A stretch of 64,000 nucleotides of DNA from Limonium bicolor (lineage: Eukaryota; Streptophyta; Magnoliopsida; Caryophyllales; Plumbaginaceae), in assembly GCA_023374045.1 (NCBI GenBank), contig CM041780.1, positions 88,315,627 through 88,379,626 on the forward strand, read 5' to 3'. The notes under the pieces are model-generated. The model worked only from the letters and a program-made list of their open reading frames with translations. It was not told where the DNA came from and did no database searches. Shown in pieces: positions 45,326 to 57,079 of this stretch (position 1 is its first letter; each line of letters starts with the position of its first letter). Made by a program: the position numbers and the translations under genes.

Positions 45326-46778
45326 TGATGAGTGTCCAAATTAGCATGTTTTAGAGGTGTATTTCATATGTTTTATCAACACTTTTCATGCCCATTTCTT
45401 CACTCTAGCTAGTTTTCCTCTACTTTTGTGTTTTATTGGTGTTTTACACAATTATTGCTGAAACAGAGGGATAACATAGCTAGGAACAAAGTAGACAAAC
45501 GTTTTGGCGCAAACGGATCCAAAATCGAAGCTAAAACAAAGTAGATACAACATTTTGAAGTTAGCCTGCCCACATGACTGGCCCACAGCACCGACCCAGA
45601 GTGGGTTGGTTAGATGATTCCAGAGGCCAAAAATCATTGCTTCTGTATCCGACCGACCCTAAGAACGACCCAGGGTGGGTCGGTCGAACTTAAAAACGTG
45701 ATTTTCGGCCCCCAAAATTGCTTCTAGATGTGATCGACCCACGGGACCGACCCAGGGTGGGTGGGTCGGTCGTAGATTTTACCCAAATCTACCTTTTTAA
45801 AAGAGAGAAAAAGAGGAGAGAGAGGGGTATTCTACATAGAATAGAATAACGACGGGAAAAGAAGAGAAAAGTAGGAAGAAGAAGAAAGGAAAGGAAGAAG
45901 AAGAAGAAAAGGAGGAGAAAGCTCACCTCCATTGAAGCTCTTCTTCAACCTCCCATGGCTTTTTCTCCCTTCTCTCATTTTTGTTCTTTAATGGTTGTGT
46001 AGTTTCCTTGTACGTTGGGATGGGGATTTTGCCCCAAAATCCCTAAAACCTCCATTTTTGAACCTTGAACTTATTTTTATGCTTTATTTTAGTCCTTGTA
46101 CTTAATGAAGATAATTATTGAGTGTTTATGGCTTCTAAACTTGTTGCTCATGATTTGGGGATTTGTTTAGGGTTTGCTCAACTAATTGTCAATTTGTTAT
46201 TGGTTGGTTTGGCCTACCGATTAGTTTAGTATTATTGTGGGATTCTATCAAAATGTGATTCTGAGATAGAAACCTAAACCGTTGGGGACTAGAACAATGT
46301 GCTTTAATTCAATGATTTTGAGATTAGACTACATTGCAACTTTGGGGGAACTTGAGCTTAGTGTTGTCGATTGACCCGAGGCTTAGCTGATTGAGAAGTT
46401 TTAGTTAAATTGGTTAGGATTAGTAAGCCTAGATTAGGTTGCTAATTAATTAAGTGTTCTCGTTGTTTAGCTATAAGTTCAAGGGTCGACAATCGGTAGT
46501 AAGGGGAGGACGGGTGCAAATATCCATCCCGGGCTACATCTATCCTAGTGTAGTTAGTTTAGTTTTATTTCTTTCCTTTATCTTCTCTTAATCAAACAAA
46601 ACCCAAAAACCCCTCAATTTACATTTATGCACTTTTGTATATTTCTATGCACATTGACTAACCTCATAATTAACTAGATAGTTACGAAGTCCCTGTGTAT
46701 ACGACCTTGTTGAGCTACAATGACTGGGTTCACTACCCATTAGTTAACAATCTAGTTTCACCACTATTTTGCACAACA
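45326..46778 (+). repeat. 3' LTR of element E, 1453 bp
   Basis: TGATGAGTGTCC to GCACAACA, followed by GCCAC. It lacks the CACTA insertion, so it is the pre-insertion reference for the left LTR. It carries the GACCGACCC hairpin array at about 45590-45773. Confidence 0.93.
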
Positions 46779-48200
46779 GCCACCACATTGGCCTTACACT
46801 CATTATAGTTGATGTTTATACCATAGTCCTTAATCAACTCTAACCATCTCCTCTGTCTCATGTTCAGTTCTTTTTGGGTGAAGATATACTTTAAATTCTT
46901 ATGATCTGTGAAGACTTTACAGGTTATCCTATATAAGTAATGTCTTCATATCTTTAAGGCAAAGACTATGGCGGCTAACTCAAGGTCATGAATGGATACC
47001 TAGTTTCATACTCTTTCAACAACCTTGAAGCATTGGCAATTACCCTCCCATTCTGCATCAACACACAACCTAAACCAAACTTGGAAACATCATTGTACGT
47101 CTCAAAGCCCTCTGATCCAGATGGCAAAGTTAACATTGGCGCTGATGTCAACCTCTCTTTCAACTCCTGGAATGATTTTTCACAATTATCATCCCACTAA
47201 AACTTCATGGTTATCTTCATTAAGTTAGTCACTGGTCTTGCAATCTTGGAGAAGTCCTTGACAAACCTTCTATAATAACCTGCCAAACCTAAGAAACCTC
47301 TCACTTCTGTCACATTAGTTGGCCTTGGCCAACTCTTCACCGCCTATATCTTAGATGGATCCGCTGCTATCCCTTCATTTGTTATCACATGCCCAAAAAG
47401 GAAACTTTTCTCAACTAGAGCTCATACTTGTTCAATTTAGCATAAAGCTAGTTGTCCCCCAGTGTCTGCAATACGAGCCTCAAATGCTCCTCATGTTTCT
47501 TCTCATCCATTGAATATATCAAGATATCATTAATGAACACAACCACAAAATGATCTAGATAAGAACAGAACACTCTGTTCATCAAATCCATAAACACAGT
47601 TGGGCATTCATCAAGCCGATAGGCATAAGTGTAAACTCATAATGCCCATACCTTGTTCTGAAAGCTTCCTTTGGAACATCTTTTCTGCTATATTGAGCTG
47701 ATGGTAACCTGATCTCAAATCAATCTTAGAGTACACATCGGCACCCTTCAGCTGGTCAATCAAATCATCGATCCCGGCATTGGGTACTTATTCTTTACTG
47801 TCACTTTGTTCAATTCCCGGTAATCTATGCACAATCTCTACCCACCATCTTTCTTTTTTACAAACAAAACAGGTGCTCCCCAAGGGGAAACACTACGATG
47901 GATGTATCCTTTATCCATTAACTCCTTCAGCTGAGCTTTCAATTTCATCTCTACAAGAGCCATTTGGTAAGCATCTTTCGCAATCGGTCCTGTCACTGGC
48001 ATAAGATCAATGCTAAACTCGATTTCTCTATCTGGTGGCATTCTTGAGATTTCACTTGGAAAGACATTAGGGAATTCATTCACTACCGAATCTAACTCAA
48101 AGGATTCGCTTCTTGACCCAAGTCTTGCACATAACACAGATACACTGATTCAACTCTTCTCACTTCAGACAACATATTCAAGGCTGATACAAATCTAACC
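46779..48200 (-). pseudogene. pol: Reverse transcriptase and RNase H of element F
   Basis: The RT N-terminus (47838-48137) reads FPSEISRMPPDREIEFSIDL, then HRSVSPWGAPVLFVKKKDGG. After a stop, degraded palm segments include [12 protein letters not shown] (about 47700). The catalytic box reads FINDILIYS (about 47520-47545), where the family has FIDD, so the first catalytic Asp of the box is Asn. RNase H (46975-47163) has SKFGLGCVLMQNGRVIA and ends with HDLELAAIVFAL; its C-terminus CKANVV at 46785 is cut by element E and resumes at 40302. Several frameshifts lie between 47200 and 47840. Confidence 0.85.
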
Positions 48201-48620
48201 CTGGTTATTCATCAAAACTTTGTATGACACTCTTTTCCCTTTCGGTACCTTAAGGATGACTTTTTGTTCACCACACAAGATTATACCCTTGTAATTATGC
48301 AACCAATCCATTCCTAGGATTATGTCAAAGTCCTTTAGATCAAATTGACCAAGTCAGCTCGAAATTCTACCCCTTTTTTTCTATCTTAGATCTTGTGAGT
48401 CTTTCATCACACTTATCTACCCTCCCCAGGGCACATAAATGGTCACGTCTACTTTATCATTAGAGGTCATGCAATGATTTTTCAAAAATGATGATGCAAT
48501 GAAGAACAAGATGCACCCGAATCAAAGAGAATGTATGCAGGGTTTCCCTCGACAAAGAAAGTACCTGAGATCACACCTCCACGAGCATTAGCCTCAACTT
48601 GGCTAACCACATTGATTTGC
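48201..48620 (-). pseudogene. pol: Protease of element F
   Basis: On the minus strand AYILFDSGASCSSL (about 48545-48504) carries the aspartic protease active site D-S-G, intact. Stops follow shortly after (about 48493). Downstream text includes VTIYVPWG and, toward 48300, a region with WL and LFDLKD that fits the family's later protease segment. It lies between gag (right) and RT (left), in the expected order. Confidence 0.7.
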
Positions 48621-49860
48621 CTTGTAGTCTTGAACTTGTTCCCGCCTCTTCCACCAGTGGGCTCTCATCTAGCCCTATTGTTAAAGGAAGTTGGTGTCTT
48701 GTCTTGGTTCTCATGGTTCACTGAAGTCAAACCAGCCCGGCTGAATTTACTTCCATAATTTTTTCCTTCATTCCTTCCATTCGAGTTCAAACCATAATCC
48801 CCACTCTTACCCCCGCGGTAGGATTTAGAGTCGGGGTTTGAGAAGCACTCAAATTTCCAGTGGCCAAGTTTGCCACAAACATTACACTTCACCATTTCTC
48901 CATTACAATCCCTCCTTGGGTGGTCCCTTAGACAACGGGGGCAATGGTAAGTTTTCCCACGTGTGTTAACATTATTCTTTCCATTATTCTGATCCTCCTT
49001 CGGCTTAGAGTTCCCTTCAATGTTGGAGCGGCATTTCTTGTTGGGATCAGAGAAAAACTTGCCCTAAGAGTTCATTTTTCCCTCATCTTCTTTAGCCTTC
49101 TCTTTCTGAAGGTCACTTAGAAAACAAGCCTACTCATATGCCTCAAGCACAGAGCGAGTGAGGTTGCAGCTGAAGAACATCCAGAATTCTACATTAAGCC
49201 CCTTCTTGAATTTCCTCTCAAGAAATTCCTCATTCTGAGCCAACTCTCTAGCAAACCTAGACAATTCCAGCAACTTAGTATGGTACTTTTGAACAGACAT
49301 CTTACCCTGCTGAAGATCCACAAACTCATTGTGCATCTTTACCCTGACATGCCTAGGGTAAAAGCGTCCTCTAAGGGCTTCCCAAACTTATTCCAATCAA
49401 AGTCAAGATGAGCAGTCAACACAGCCCGAGTGGATCCCATCAGATATCTACCTCACCATGAAGGTAGTAGAATGCAGCTCCATAAACTTTTTTGTCAACC
49501 GGGCAATGGATGGTCTCAAAGACTTTCTCCATATCACGAATCCAGCCCTCTAGCTTCACCGGATCCTCCTTCCCCTTATAGATTCAGGGTGAGGGTTTGC
49601 TATCTTCTTTGTATATCCTCTCCAGCTCGAACTACTCTTTCTTCAACAAATTTTTGCTCTCTCTACTCTCTGCTGATCACCGTCAGCCTGTTACTGCTCA
49701 TGCACCGCCCTTTGCTGCTCTATAGCAGCATGTTCTTGATCTCTAAGGGCTAGCTCCTGATCCCTTTAAGCTTGCTGAGCTAGGAAATCTTATTGATACT
49801 GAGCAAGCTGGGCAATGGCATTGGTCAAATTATTCATGGCCATCTTGAAGCTTTATGCAG
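48621..49860 (-). pseudogene. gag: Gag of element F
   Basis: The N-terminus near 49840 reads MAMNNLTNAIAQLAQYQ and has several stops within 120 bp in a Gln-rich stretch. The capsid part (49130-49336) reads EFVDLQQGKMSVQKYHTKLL, then LSRFARELAQNEEFLERKF. Two zinc knuckles follow: CPRCLRDHPRRDC (about 48955-48917) and CNVCGKLGHWKFEC (about 48888-48847), then FSNPDSKSYRGG and a basic tail to 48665. The knuckle pair and FSNP motif are shared with gag of X (3204-4232), so both are the same lineage. The gene is broken but its layout is complete. Confidence 0.82.
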
Positions 49861-51270
49861 CTTCATAGGGACTAACTGAAGTTCCAAAAGAAACAATCTC
49901 AAAGAATAACCGCACATTTCAAAATCTTGCCACTAATTCCTTGATCAAGTGCCCAACAATCCTCTCCGCTCCAATTTTATACATGTATTCTCTTAAAGCA
50001 ACTAAAAAGGCTCTCATGCAAATCCTAAGCCACTAAGTCACTTATATAGGCAGTATGCCTGACTAATAATCAATCATAAGTTCTTATCATCAAGACAATC
50101 ATATAACATCACATAAACACCTTAATGTGGTCACAAAGCACTTATCATCATATGATTTCCATTACATTCTCATATAAACTTAACCTCAAAGGACTTCCTC
50201 AAATAATTATCACATAAGGCCTCAGCCACGTGACCAAACTTAGTCACCTTTCATCACACATTGGTAAGGAACTTAATTTCCACACCAACACACATGTCGC
50301 GTTTTAACAATGAAAGCAGAAATAAATCATCCAATAAATACAACTGAACTGCCCACATTCACGGCCTTTTCATCCTTCATATCATGGAAAAAGAAGAGAG
50401 GATCGTGTAGGAACACGGAAGTGGAATCGGAGCCACAACAAAGAATCTAGAGCAAAATCAGTGACTTAGAAATTTTAGTCTGCATTGTTCTGGGGTTGGT
50501 TCCAAAGTTCGGAATTACCCATTTTGAGGGCCGAGAGCATCCTTCTCTGTAGAGATACATGTTTGGGGGTCTGGCCAGTTGTTCCGGACGTCCGGAACTG
50601 CTTTGAAGGTTGGAATTACTGGTTCCAGAGGCCGGAACCGCTTGTTTAGTAACTTTTTATGTTTTTAATTATTATATCATTTAGTGCACACTATAATATT
50701 CATCTAAAAGCATCAAAAAAGCATGATTTCATGATTACTCATCATCCAAACATCACTACAACACTTAATACATAATTCAACACTTATTTCTAAGTTAGTG
50801 ATATAGAGGTGAGATCTTGTTTAGCTCATGGACTTCATGATAATGAGGTTGATCAGGCATCCTTATCAATCCATAAGTTAAAACCACCCCCCCCCCTTCA
50901 TTCTTGTTGGTGATACTTTCATTTCACATAGGACATTCATACATTCCTTTTAAGGAGAGTAAAATATCACTTAAACCACACCCCTTAGAGGGATCAACAC
51001 AAAAATCCAACAAGCTTTAATACTTAATAACCTTGTAGTGATGTCAATCACTACACTTAGCATATAACGCAACACTCATATGGGTAGACCAAGAAAACAT
51101 AAGTCACTCACATGGCCATTCATCATCCAAACATAAATAATAATACAAGGAGACACAATGTAAAAAGGAACACAACTGTCCTCATCACATATCCCCAATT
51201 TTCCAGAAATCATTTCAAATCCTTTTTAAAATCACATCAGCTCAAAAGAACTCACTTCAGAGCCAATGAG
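49861..51270 (-). other. Leader of element F, non-coding, unusually long
   Basis: The 1.4 kb between gag and the primer site compares with about 0.2 kb in X, so part may be an insertion I could not delimit. It contains short hairpins at 50496-50640 (GTTCCGGACGTCCGGAAC, a perfect 18-bp palindrome at 50580-50597, and GGTTCCAGAGGCCGGAACC at 50621-50639) and a C run at about 50887-50897. No open frame above 65 codons is convincing. Confidence 0.5.
50496..50640. repeat. Hairpin array in element F leader
   Basis: There are three inverted repeats: GGTTCCAAAGTTCGGAATTACC (imperfect, near 50498; listed here at 22 bases as two arms), GTTCCGGACGTCCGGAAC at 50580-50597 (perfect) and GGTTCCAGAGGCCGGAACC at 50621-50639. 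Spacing is about 40-80 bp. The word TTCCAGAG also accompanies the hairpins of elements E and C. Confidence 0.7.
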
Positions 51271-51282
51271 GCTCTGATACCA
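51271..51282 (-). other. Primer binding site of element F (initiator tRNA-Met type)
   Basis: TGGTATCAGAGC on the minus strand, 3 bp after the LTR end GGGGTGTTACA. It is the same 12-mer and arrangement as in X. Confidence 0.92.
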
Positions 51283-51285
51283 CTT

Positions 51286-51642
51286 TGTAACACCCCTATT
51301 TATTAACCTTAATTGGCCATAGATCATTTCATTAAACAACGGAAATCATAAAACTTTTGGTGTTACCGCCACACTACTCCATGAGTGTTAATGCTAATTG
51401 GGAAAACATTTGCTCATTCAAATAAAGGATTATTAAAGACTTAAGGTTCTTGCGAGATGTCGGCATGACCTTTACTAAATATTTGCTTCCTAACCATATT
51501 TTACAAAACATGTTTAAACAGTATGAAACCAGGGAATTCACACACAAATTCCAATTAACCAGAAACTAAAGAGAGCAACATACTCTCAATCAAAGGTCAG
51601 ACAATTATCTCAAAAGGAGAGCTAGAAAGATTTAATACTTAT
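51286..51642 (-). repeat. 5' LTR of element F, first 357 bp, cut by element G
   Basis: The plus-strand edge TGTAACACCCC is at 51286. At 51643 the Athila-type LTR of G begins; CTTAT (51638-51642) would be its left target duplication copy. The rest of this LTR should lie right of the window, after G. Confidence 0.8.
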
Positions 51643-54106
51643 TGTTAGCAGAAATATGTGTTACTATACTTCTACCTATGTAGTGTACCTATCGTTTTGC
51701 GGAATAGTGAATTAAGTGGGGGTTGTCGATCTCAGGGACCTCGTTCAATTAATTAACAACTTATTTACTAACTGAGAAACTAAACTGAGAAAACAAGAAA
51801 CGTCACATTTTCAGGTTTGCTTAATTTGATAAAAAGAAAGACTCAACTAACTAACATAAAATAATAAAACAATAAAATAAACTAAACAAATAAATAAAGA
51901 GTAAAACTCTAAATAAAAGGAAGCACCCTGGATTGTTATGCAAACCTTCACTTTCTAATCTATTAATAAACTCTTCCCTAATTCTACAATAAACTCAGAA
52001 ACTATAATTAATTCTTCAACGGCTAAGTCTAACGAATCCTAACCAGTTGCTAGAACTAGCAGCAGACTAATGCTCTAATCCGGACACAACTAATCACATA
52101 AAGAACAGTTTCTACTTGAGACCGATTAACCTATATATGGGATCATGCTTCTAGTAGTTCATCAGGTTTAATTTCTATGTCTTGTTATCTATCTCAGCTC
52201 TCACGTGTTGATTAGAAAACTACAAATATTGCTTTAATAATTAGCTAGAGAATTAAAGCGCATGAAGAACTGGAATTAAACTATTACATTACTGAATTAG
52301 TTAAAAGATTACAAATAAATATAAAGATCCGGTTTGCTACCCCAATCTGGGGAGCTAAACTAACTACTAAAACATAAATATAAAAATAATAAAAATAGCA
52401 AAGAATGATATTAAACAGAATAAGAGAGAGGTTAGTGCAAACATGAATTTTGACCTGTTAAAAATAATAAATAAAGCTTGGATCAAAACGTCTATCGGGC
52501 TGCAAACAAATCTAAGTCGTGGTAGTATAGCAAGATAGAAGCAACTGGGTAATCGAACTGTGGGACTTAAGCGAAATTGTCTAATTCCTAAGCGTTGTCA
52601 CAAAAGTATGGAAGAGGGAGGTTTATGTCGAACTGTAAATGAGGCTAATAAAATGCAGATAGATAAAGACTGTATAAAAGATATATAAAACGAGACTCTG
52701 GGTTCCGGTTATTGCGGTTTGACCAATTGTGCTATTTCTTCTGGTTAATAAAAGATAGATTGGCAAAAATTCCTTTGAATTCTTAAGAACCTAATCATAG
52801 ACTCAGAAGAACTCGTTTACCAGAAAATGTAAGACCTGGATTAGATTCGAGCAGAAACACATGTAAACGGCTAAGTAAAAGCAATAATATATTTTTGCAG
52901 CTGAGTACTAACTTGTCCGATGAAAACAAGTTTTCCACAGATATACGAATTTATCTAACCAATCTGTTTATCACCGATCAGATTAAAACAGATTAGAAAG
53001 ATAATGCAATAAAACGATCAAAATTATAGCAGCGTATTAAAAGAACATTAATTGTAACAATCTCAAAATTAAACCAGTAGAAATATAAATTACATAATCA
53101 AAACAAACTAAAATAAACCATCCCCCAGAGAAAATAATTCTATCATGACATATTAAATAAACAGACAGAATAAATAGGATACAAATCATCTTATTCGACA
53201 TCGGGAAGTTACTCTGTTGTTTGGGCTGATAATATGTCGATCGTAGACGTTGAATATGATAACGAGGGTTGTGTGGAATTATGGGTAGTATGTGGTTTTT
53301 AAGGATGTGGATGAAAATATATGTGTATGTGATTTTAATGGAAAGTGGATGGAGTGATGTCTAATGAGAATGGAAAATTGTGTACATGAATGGTGTATTG
53401 TGTGAGATGGATATGAGAAATGGAAATTTTGTGTGTGTATGGGATGGAGGTTCTGTACTAGTAGTGGTGTAATACGTAGTGTGTGTTTCCGATCCGCTCT
53501 TGATGGAAAAATAGAGTTCTATTTATAGAACTCATGAGTGTGCAAACGACTGCAAAATGATGGTGGATGTGATGGATTTTGAGTTGGAAAGAAGAAAATG
53601 AATTGATCATGGATGTGTTGGAAAGTGGAAGTAATTAGTGGGTGATTAAAGTAGCAGCTGGAAGGGAATGAATTAGGAGTGGGGTGGTGGAATCGTATGA
53701 TAAAATATGTTAACATATTTTTATTCTTCATGTCGCGGCCCAGGGACTGCCGACTTTGCCTCGTCCGGATCCGGACGTGTGTTGTTCTCTGTGAGACATC
53801 TGGGTGATCTGGGTCGGACAGAGATCCGGACGTGTGTATTTTGTTTCGGTTTTCTTTGCAAACTTTGACAGGCTCCAAATCCTTCGTTTGAGCTCCGTTT
53901 TTCGATCCGTTTACAGTGTTGGAAAGCTCGTGATAAGATCTATGCATTTCCATAATAATTTCCTGCTTTAAAATGATAAATTGGCATCAGTTCTTGCCCA
54001 AAGTAAGAATCATGAACAACATAGGATAAGTGTGAGAAAACGTCTAAAGAGTTACGTAAAATATGAATTTAGAGCATATAAAACTATATCAATTTCACAC
54101 TTATCA
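51643..54106 (-). repeat. 3' LTR of element G, 2464 bp
   Basis: On the minus strand it starts TGATAAGTGTGAAA at 54106 and ends CATATTTCTGCTAACA at 51643, the Athila pattern. A TATA box (TATAAATA, minus strand, 53520-53527) would give a start near 53490. GATCCGGACGTGTGT occurs twice (about 53767 and 53822). A 144-codon frame across the TATA region is not a gene. Confidence 0.85.
53520..53527 (-). promoter_or_regulatory. TATA box of element G LTR
   Basis: TATAAATA reads on the minus strand about 580 bp into the LTR, flanked by gagttc / gaactc inverted words. It is correctly oriented for transcription of the element. Confidence 0.6.
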
Positions 54107-55369
54107 AATCACCCCACCCTTATACTTTTGCTTGTCCCCAAGCAAAACTCTCAAGTACAAGTTAAAATCAAGCTAATGGAACTCAACAGAAAAGGAAGAG
54201 CACGGAGGAAAACAGTGCTAGCTTCACTAATCATGGGGCAAATCACATTTCTTTTCCTAAAAACATGAAGTCATTCAACGCTAACAAGAGAGAATATAAA
54301 CCATAAGAACTTTAGCCTTTAGCTGAGCCAATCCATCTTTTTCCTTCACATTCCACGGAAACAACAAGGGGCATGAAGTAAGATCTTATTCCATCGTACC
54401 TTTCAATGCCACATACTCATGATCCATAAGAGAAATTAATCCTCTTCAGCAAAGCATTAGCATTTTTTATATATATAATTACTAAAATTAGCACGCTTAG
54501 GATCAGCGGAGTACCTTGCCTTGTTCTTTTTCAACCATTTCATTACAGTTCATTCCTAGGCTCAAAGCTAAGAGCAAAGTTAAAAAGGTGAATATTCTCA
54601 TTTTCTTTAGCATTTCTAGAACAAAGACTTCATTTTAGCAATTAAAAACCAGAAAAATTTCAAAATTTTGCACCCCAAGATCGGCTAACCAACTAAACTT
54701 CCTCTATGGCTTCCTTCTAAATTGAGCTATCATAGCAAGATTTTAACAAATGCAAGAGAAAAGAGCTCAAAGACACACAAAAGGCAAAAATGCGAAGGAA
54801 CTTACCCCACCCCCACACTTATAGTGTAGCAATGTCCGCATTGCGTAGAAAGAATTTTAACATTGAGCAAGCAATCCAACAGGAAAACAAAATTGCACAC
54901 AGCAAATCAGAAGGGAGCATATAAAATATTCAAGAGTAGAAAAGGTAAGAATACTCCCTAGAGTCTGCTCAAGATGTGTAGCAAGGCCAACCCCACACTT
55001 GAGTTCAGCTAAGCATCAAGGTAAGATAGTTGAAAAATATAATCTGCAAAGCTAGAAGAACTCAAGGGGAACTAGACAAATCCATTAATAGAAAGATAAG
55101 AGCCAAGGCTCTTGCAATATGCACAGCATCCGCCAACACACCACAAAATAAAACAAAAGAGTAAAATAAACAACTAAACCAAGAAAACGAAAAATAGATA
55201 AAAAAACGGTGGGTTGCCTCCCACCAAGCTGCTCGGGTTTAACGTCTCTAGCTAGACCCATCTAACTGTGCTTAGAGTGGAGAAGAGTTTGGGGGCGTGG
55301 GATCTGCACAACTGGTGGTAGTAAGTTTGCATCCTTTCTTGAACTTAGGACTTGGCCGCCATGGAAGTG
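54107..55369 (-). other. 3' untranslated region of element G with reiterated polypurine motifs
   Basis: On the minus strand AAGGGTGGGGTGAT touches the LTR (54108-54121), AAGTGTGGGGGTGGGGT lies at 54804-54820, and AAGTGTGGGG at 54989-55000. The first is the polypurine tract by position. The text also has the words TTTTGCTTGGGGACAAGCAAAA (54124-54145 area), a near-perfect inverted repeat of tttgcttg. There is no open frame of interest. Confidence 0.7.
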
Positions 55370-56420
55370 TCATTTTCTGTTCCTTTGTCTTGGGGTTTCT
55401 TGGTTATCTTGGTATTCCTGCACAAATGAAATTGCTAACAAGGCACTATTATCTTCAAGAATACCAACATACCTTTTTAAGTGGGACCCATTGACTTTGA
55501 AACATTCTCCTTTCTTGCTCTGGAGTTCATAAACACCAAAAGGAGTAGTCCCAACTACTTGGAATGGTCCAGTCCAGTGGTATTTGAGCTTTCCAGGAAA
55601 TATTTTCAATCTGGAATTATAAAGCAACACCTAGTCGCCAGCCTAAAATTCACATTTTTGGATCATTTGATCATGGCGTTTCTTGGTGTGCTCCTTTTAA
55701 ATTGTCGCACTGTGATATGCTTGATCTCTTAGCTCCTCGAGTTCAGAAAGCTGAAACTTACGCTTTTCCCCTACGGCTTCTATATCAAAGTTCAGGGCCT
55801 TGAGCGCCCAATATGCCTTATGTTCGAGTTCGACAGGCAGGTGGCATGATTTCCCATATACGAGCTTAAAAGGAGACATCTGATGGGAGTCTTGAATGCG
55901 GTGCGGTAAGCCCATAGCGCATCATTAACTTTAATGCCCAATCTTTTCGTGAGGAGTTAACAGTTTTCTGGAGAATCCATTTTAACTCCCGATTTGAAAC
56001 TTCCACTTGCTCGTTCGTCTAGGGGTGATAAGGTAACACTACCTTGTGACGCACCCCGTATTTAACCATAAGTGCGTCAAACGAACGGTTACAGAAGTGG
56101 GATCCTCCGTAACTGATAATGATTCTGGGGACACCAAAGCATGTGAAGATGTGCTTTTTAAGGAATTTGGTTACGGTCTTTGAATCAGCATGATGGCAGG
56201 GTATAGCTTCTACCCATTTTGACACGTAATCCACTGCCACTAAAAATATTGGTGGCCCTGTGAGGAAGGAAAGGGCCCCATAAAATCAATTCTCTAACAA
56301 TCAAAGAGTTCGACTTTTAGTATTCCCTGCTGTGGCATTTCGTGCCTCCTAGATGTGTTACCCATTCTCTGACAATTATCACATCGGGTGCAGAATTGGT
56401 AAACATCCTTGTGAAGCGTC
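55370..56420 (-). pseudogene. pol: Integrase of element G
   Basis: The zinc domain C-part has CTRCDNCQRMGN (about 56350-56400). The catalytic core (56019-56280) reads MGPFPSS, FLVAVDYVSKWVEAIPC (first Asp intact), then GVPRIIISYGGSHFCN, where the second catalytic Asp is Tyr (codon 56109-56111). A TAG at 56019-56021 follows YHP in the conserved YHP-QTNGQ region, and the Glu segment reads TNEQVEVSNRELKWIL. The C-terminal part (55697-55915) has [18 protein letters not shown], then RLKIFPGKLKYHWTGPFQVV and VYELQSKKGECFKVNGSHLK to 55370. The active-site loss alone would abolish integration. Confidence 0.87.
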
Positions 56421-57079
56421 GGTCAGTAGAATCCTGATGCTAGGATCTTGGCAGCGGTCCTTGTGGGTTCATGATGGCCACCGGCTTCCCGTGAATGACA
56501 GAAATTGATGATGCTGAGAACCTCATCTTCAGGGAGACACCGGCGAATCAACCCATCCGCACAGACTCGGAACAGATATGGATCTTCCCAGAAATAATGT
56601 TTTGAATCAGAGAGGAACTTCTTCTTCTGGGAGTAAGATAGATCGTGCGGTATTGTTCTAGAGACGAGATAGTTGGCCAGGTCTGCATACCATGGCTCAT
56701 GTACCTTGGTGATGGAAAAGGCAGTCTCATCAGGGAAAAATTCGTTAATAGGCACCTTATCCGTAGGAACTACTAACCGGGAGAGATGGTCAGCAACGAC
56801 ATTTAATTTTCCACTCTTGTCTTTGACTTCTATGTCAAACTCTTGTAATAAAAGAATCCAGCGCAACAAGCGGGGCTTGGCTTCCTTTTTGGCAAATAGG
56901 TACTTGAGAGCAGAGTGGTCGGTGTGCACTATTACTTTGCTTCCCCATAAATACGACCTGAACTTATCAAGGGAAAATACTACAGCCAGAAGCTCTTTTT
57001 TTGTGGTAGTGTTGTTCTTTTGGGCATCGTTTAGCGTCTTTCTTGCATAAGCAATTACTCTCAGAATCTTTTCTTCTTT
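56421..57079 (-). pseudogene. pol: RNase H and integrase N-terminus of element G
   Basis: RNase H: after a TAG next to 57080, AYARKTLND and KKELLAVVF fragments lie in two frames. Then the frame from 56929 reads [38 protein letters not shown] and [10 protein letters not shown], all standard RNase H tail motifs. It continues into a linker and the integrase N-terminus ([20 protein letters not shown]), ending in a TAG at 56423. It would degrade the RNA strand during cDNA synthesis. Confidence 0.85.

Larger units (their letters stand above)
40303..46778 (+). mobile_element. Element E: non-autonomous Athila-type LTR retrotransposon inside F
   Basis: LTRs at 40303-42798 and 45326-46778 start TGATGAGTGTCC and end TTTTGCACAACA. 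The left one contains CACTA-1; subtracting 1040 bp plus its 3-bp duplication gives exactly 1453 bp, equal to the right LTR. The flanks TCCAC (40298-40302) and GCCAC (46779-46783) are a target duplication with one mismatch. The primer site TGGCGCCGTTGCCGGGGA (42805) is the Athila type. The internal region is 2.5 kb, with a gag fragment and an acidic frame but no pol. F's RNase H text joins across it (CKANVV to DALSRKK). Confidence 0.93.
38892..51642 (-). mobile_element. Element F: Tekay/Del-type chromovirus (Ty3/gypsy), decayed and interrupted
   Basis: The minus-strand order from right is: LTR edge (51286), tRNA-Met primer site (51271-51282), leader, gag, protease, RT, RNase H, integrase, chromodomain, purine tract. 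Element E (40303-46778) is inserted in RNase H. Element G (51643 on) is inserted in the 5' LTR, so only 357 bp of that LTR are in the window. Order, integrase and the C-terminal chromodomain are diagnostic of plant chromoviruses of the Tekay clade. Every gene carries stops or frameshifts. Confidence 0.88.

Noticed and set aside
50887..50897. C homopolymer run as a regulatory element
   Set aside because: A simple run of about 11 C with no structure around it; length may be a sequencing error.
53519..53953. 144-codon minus-strand frame
   Set aside because: It lies across the TATA box of element G's LTR and resembles no protein.
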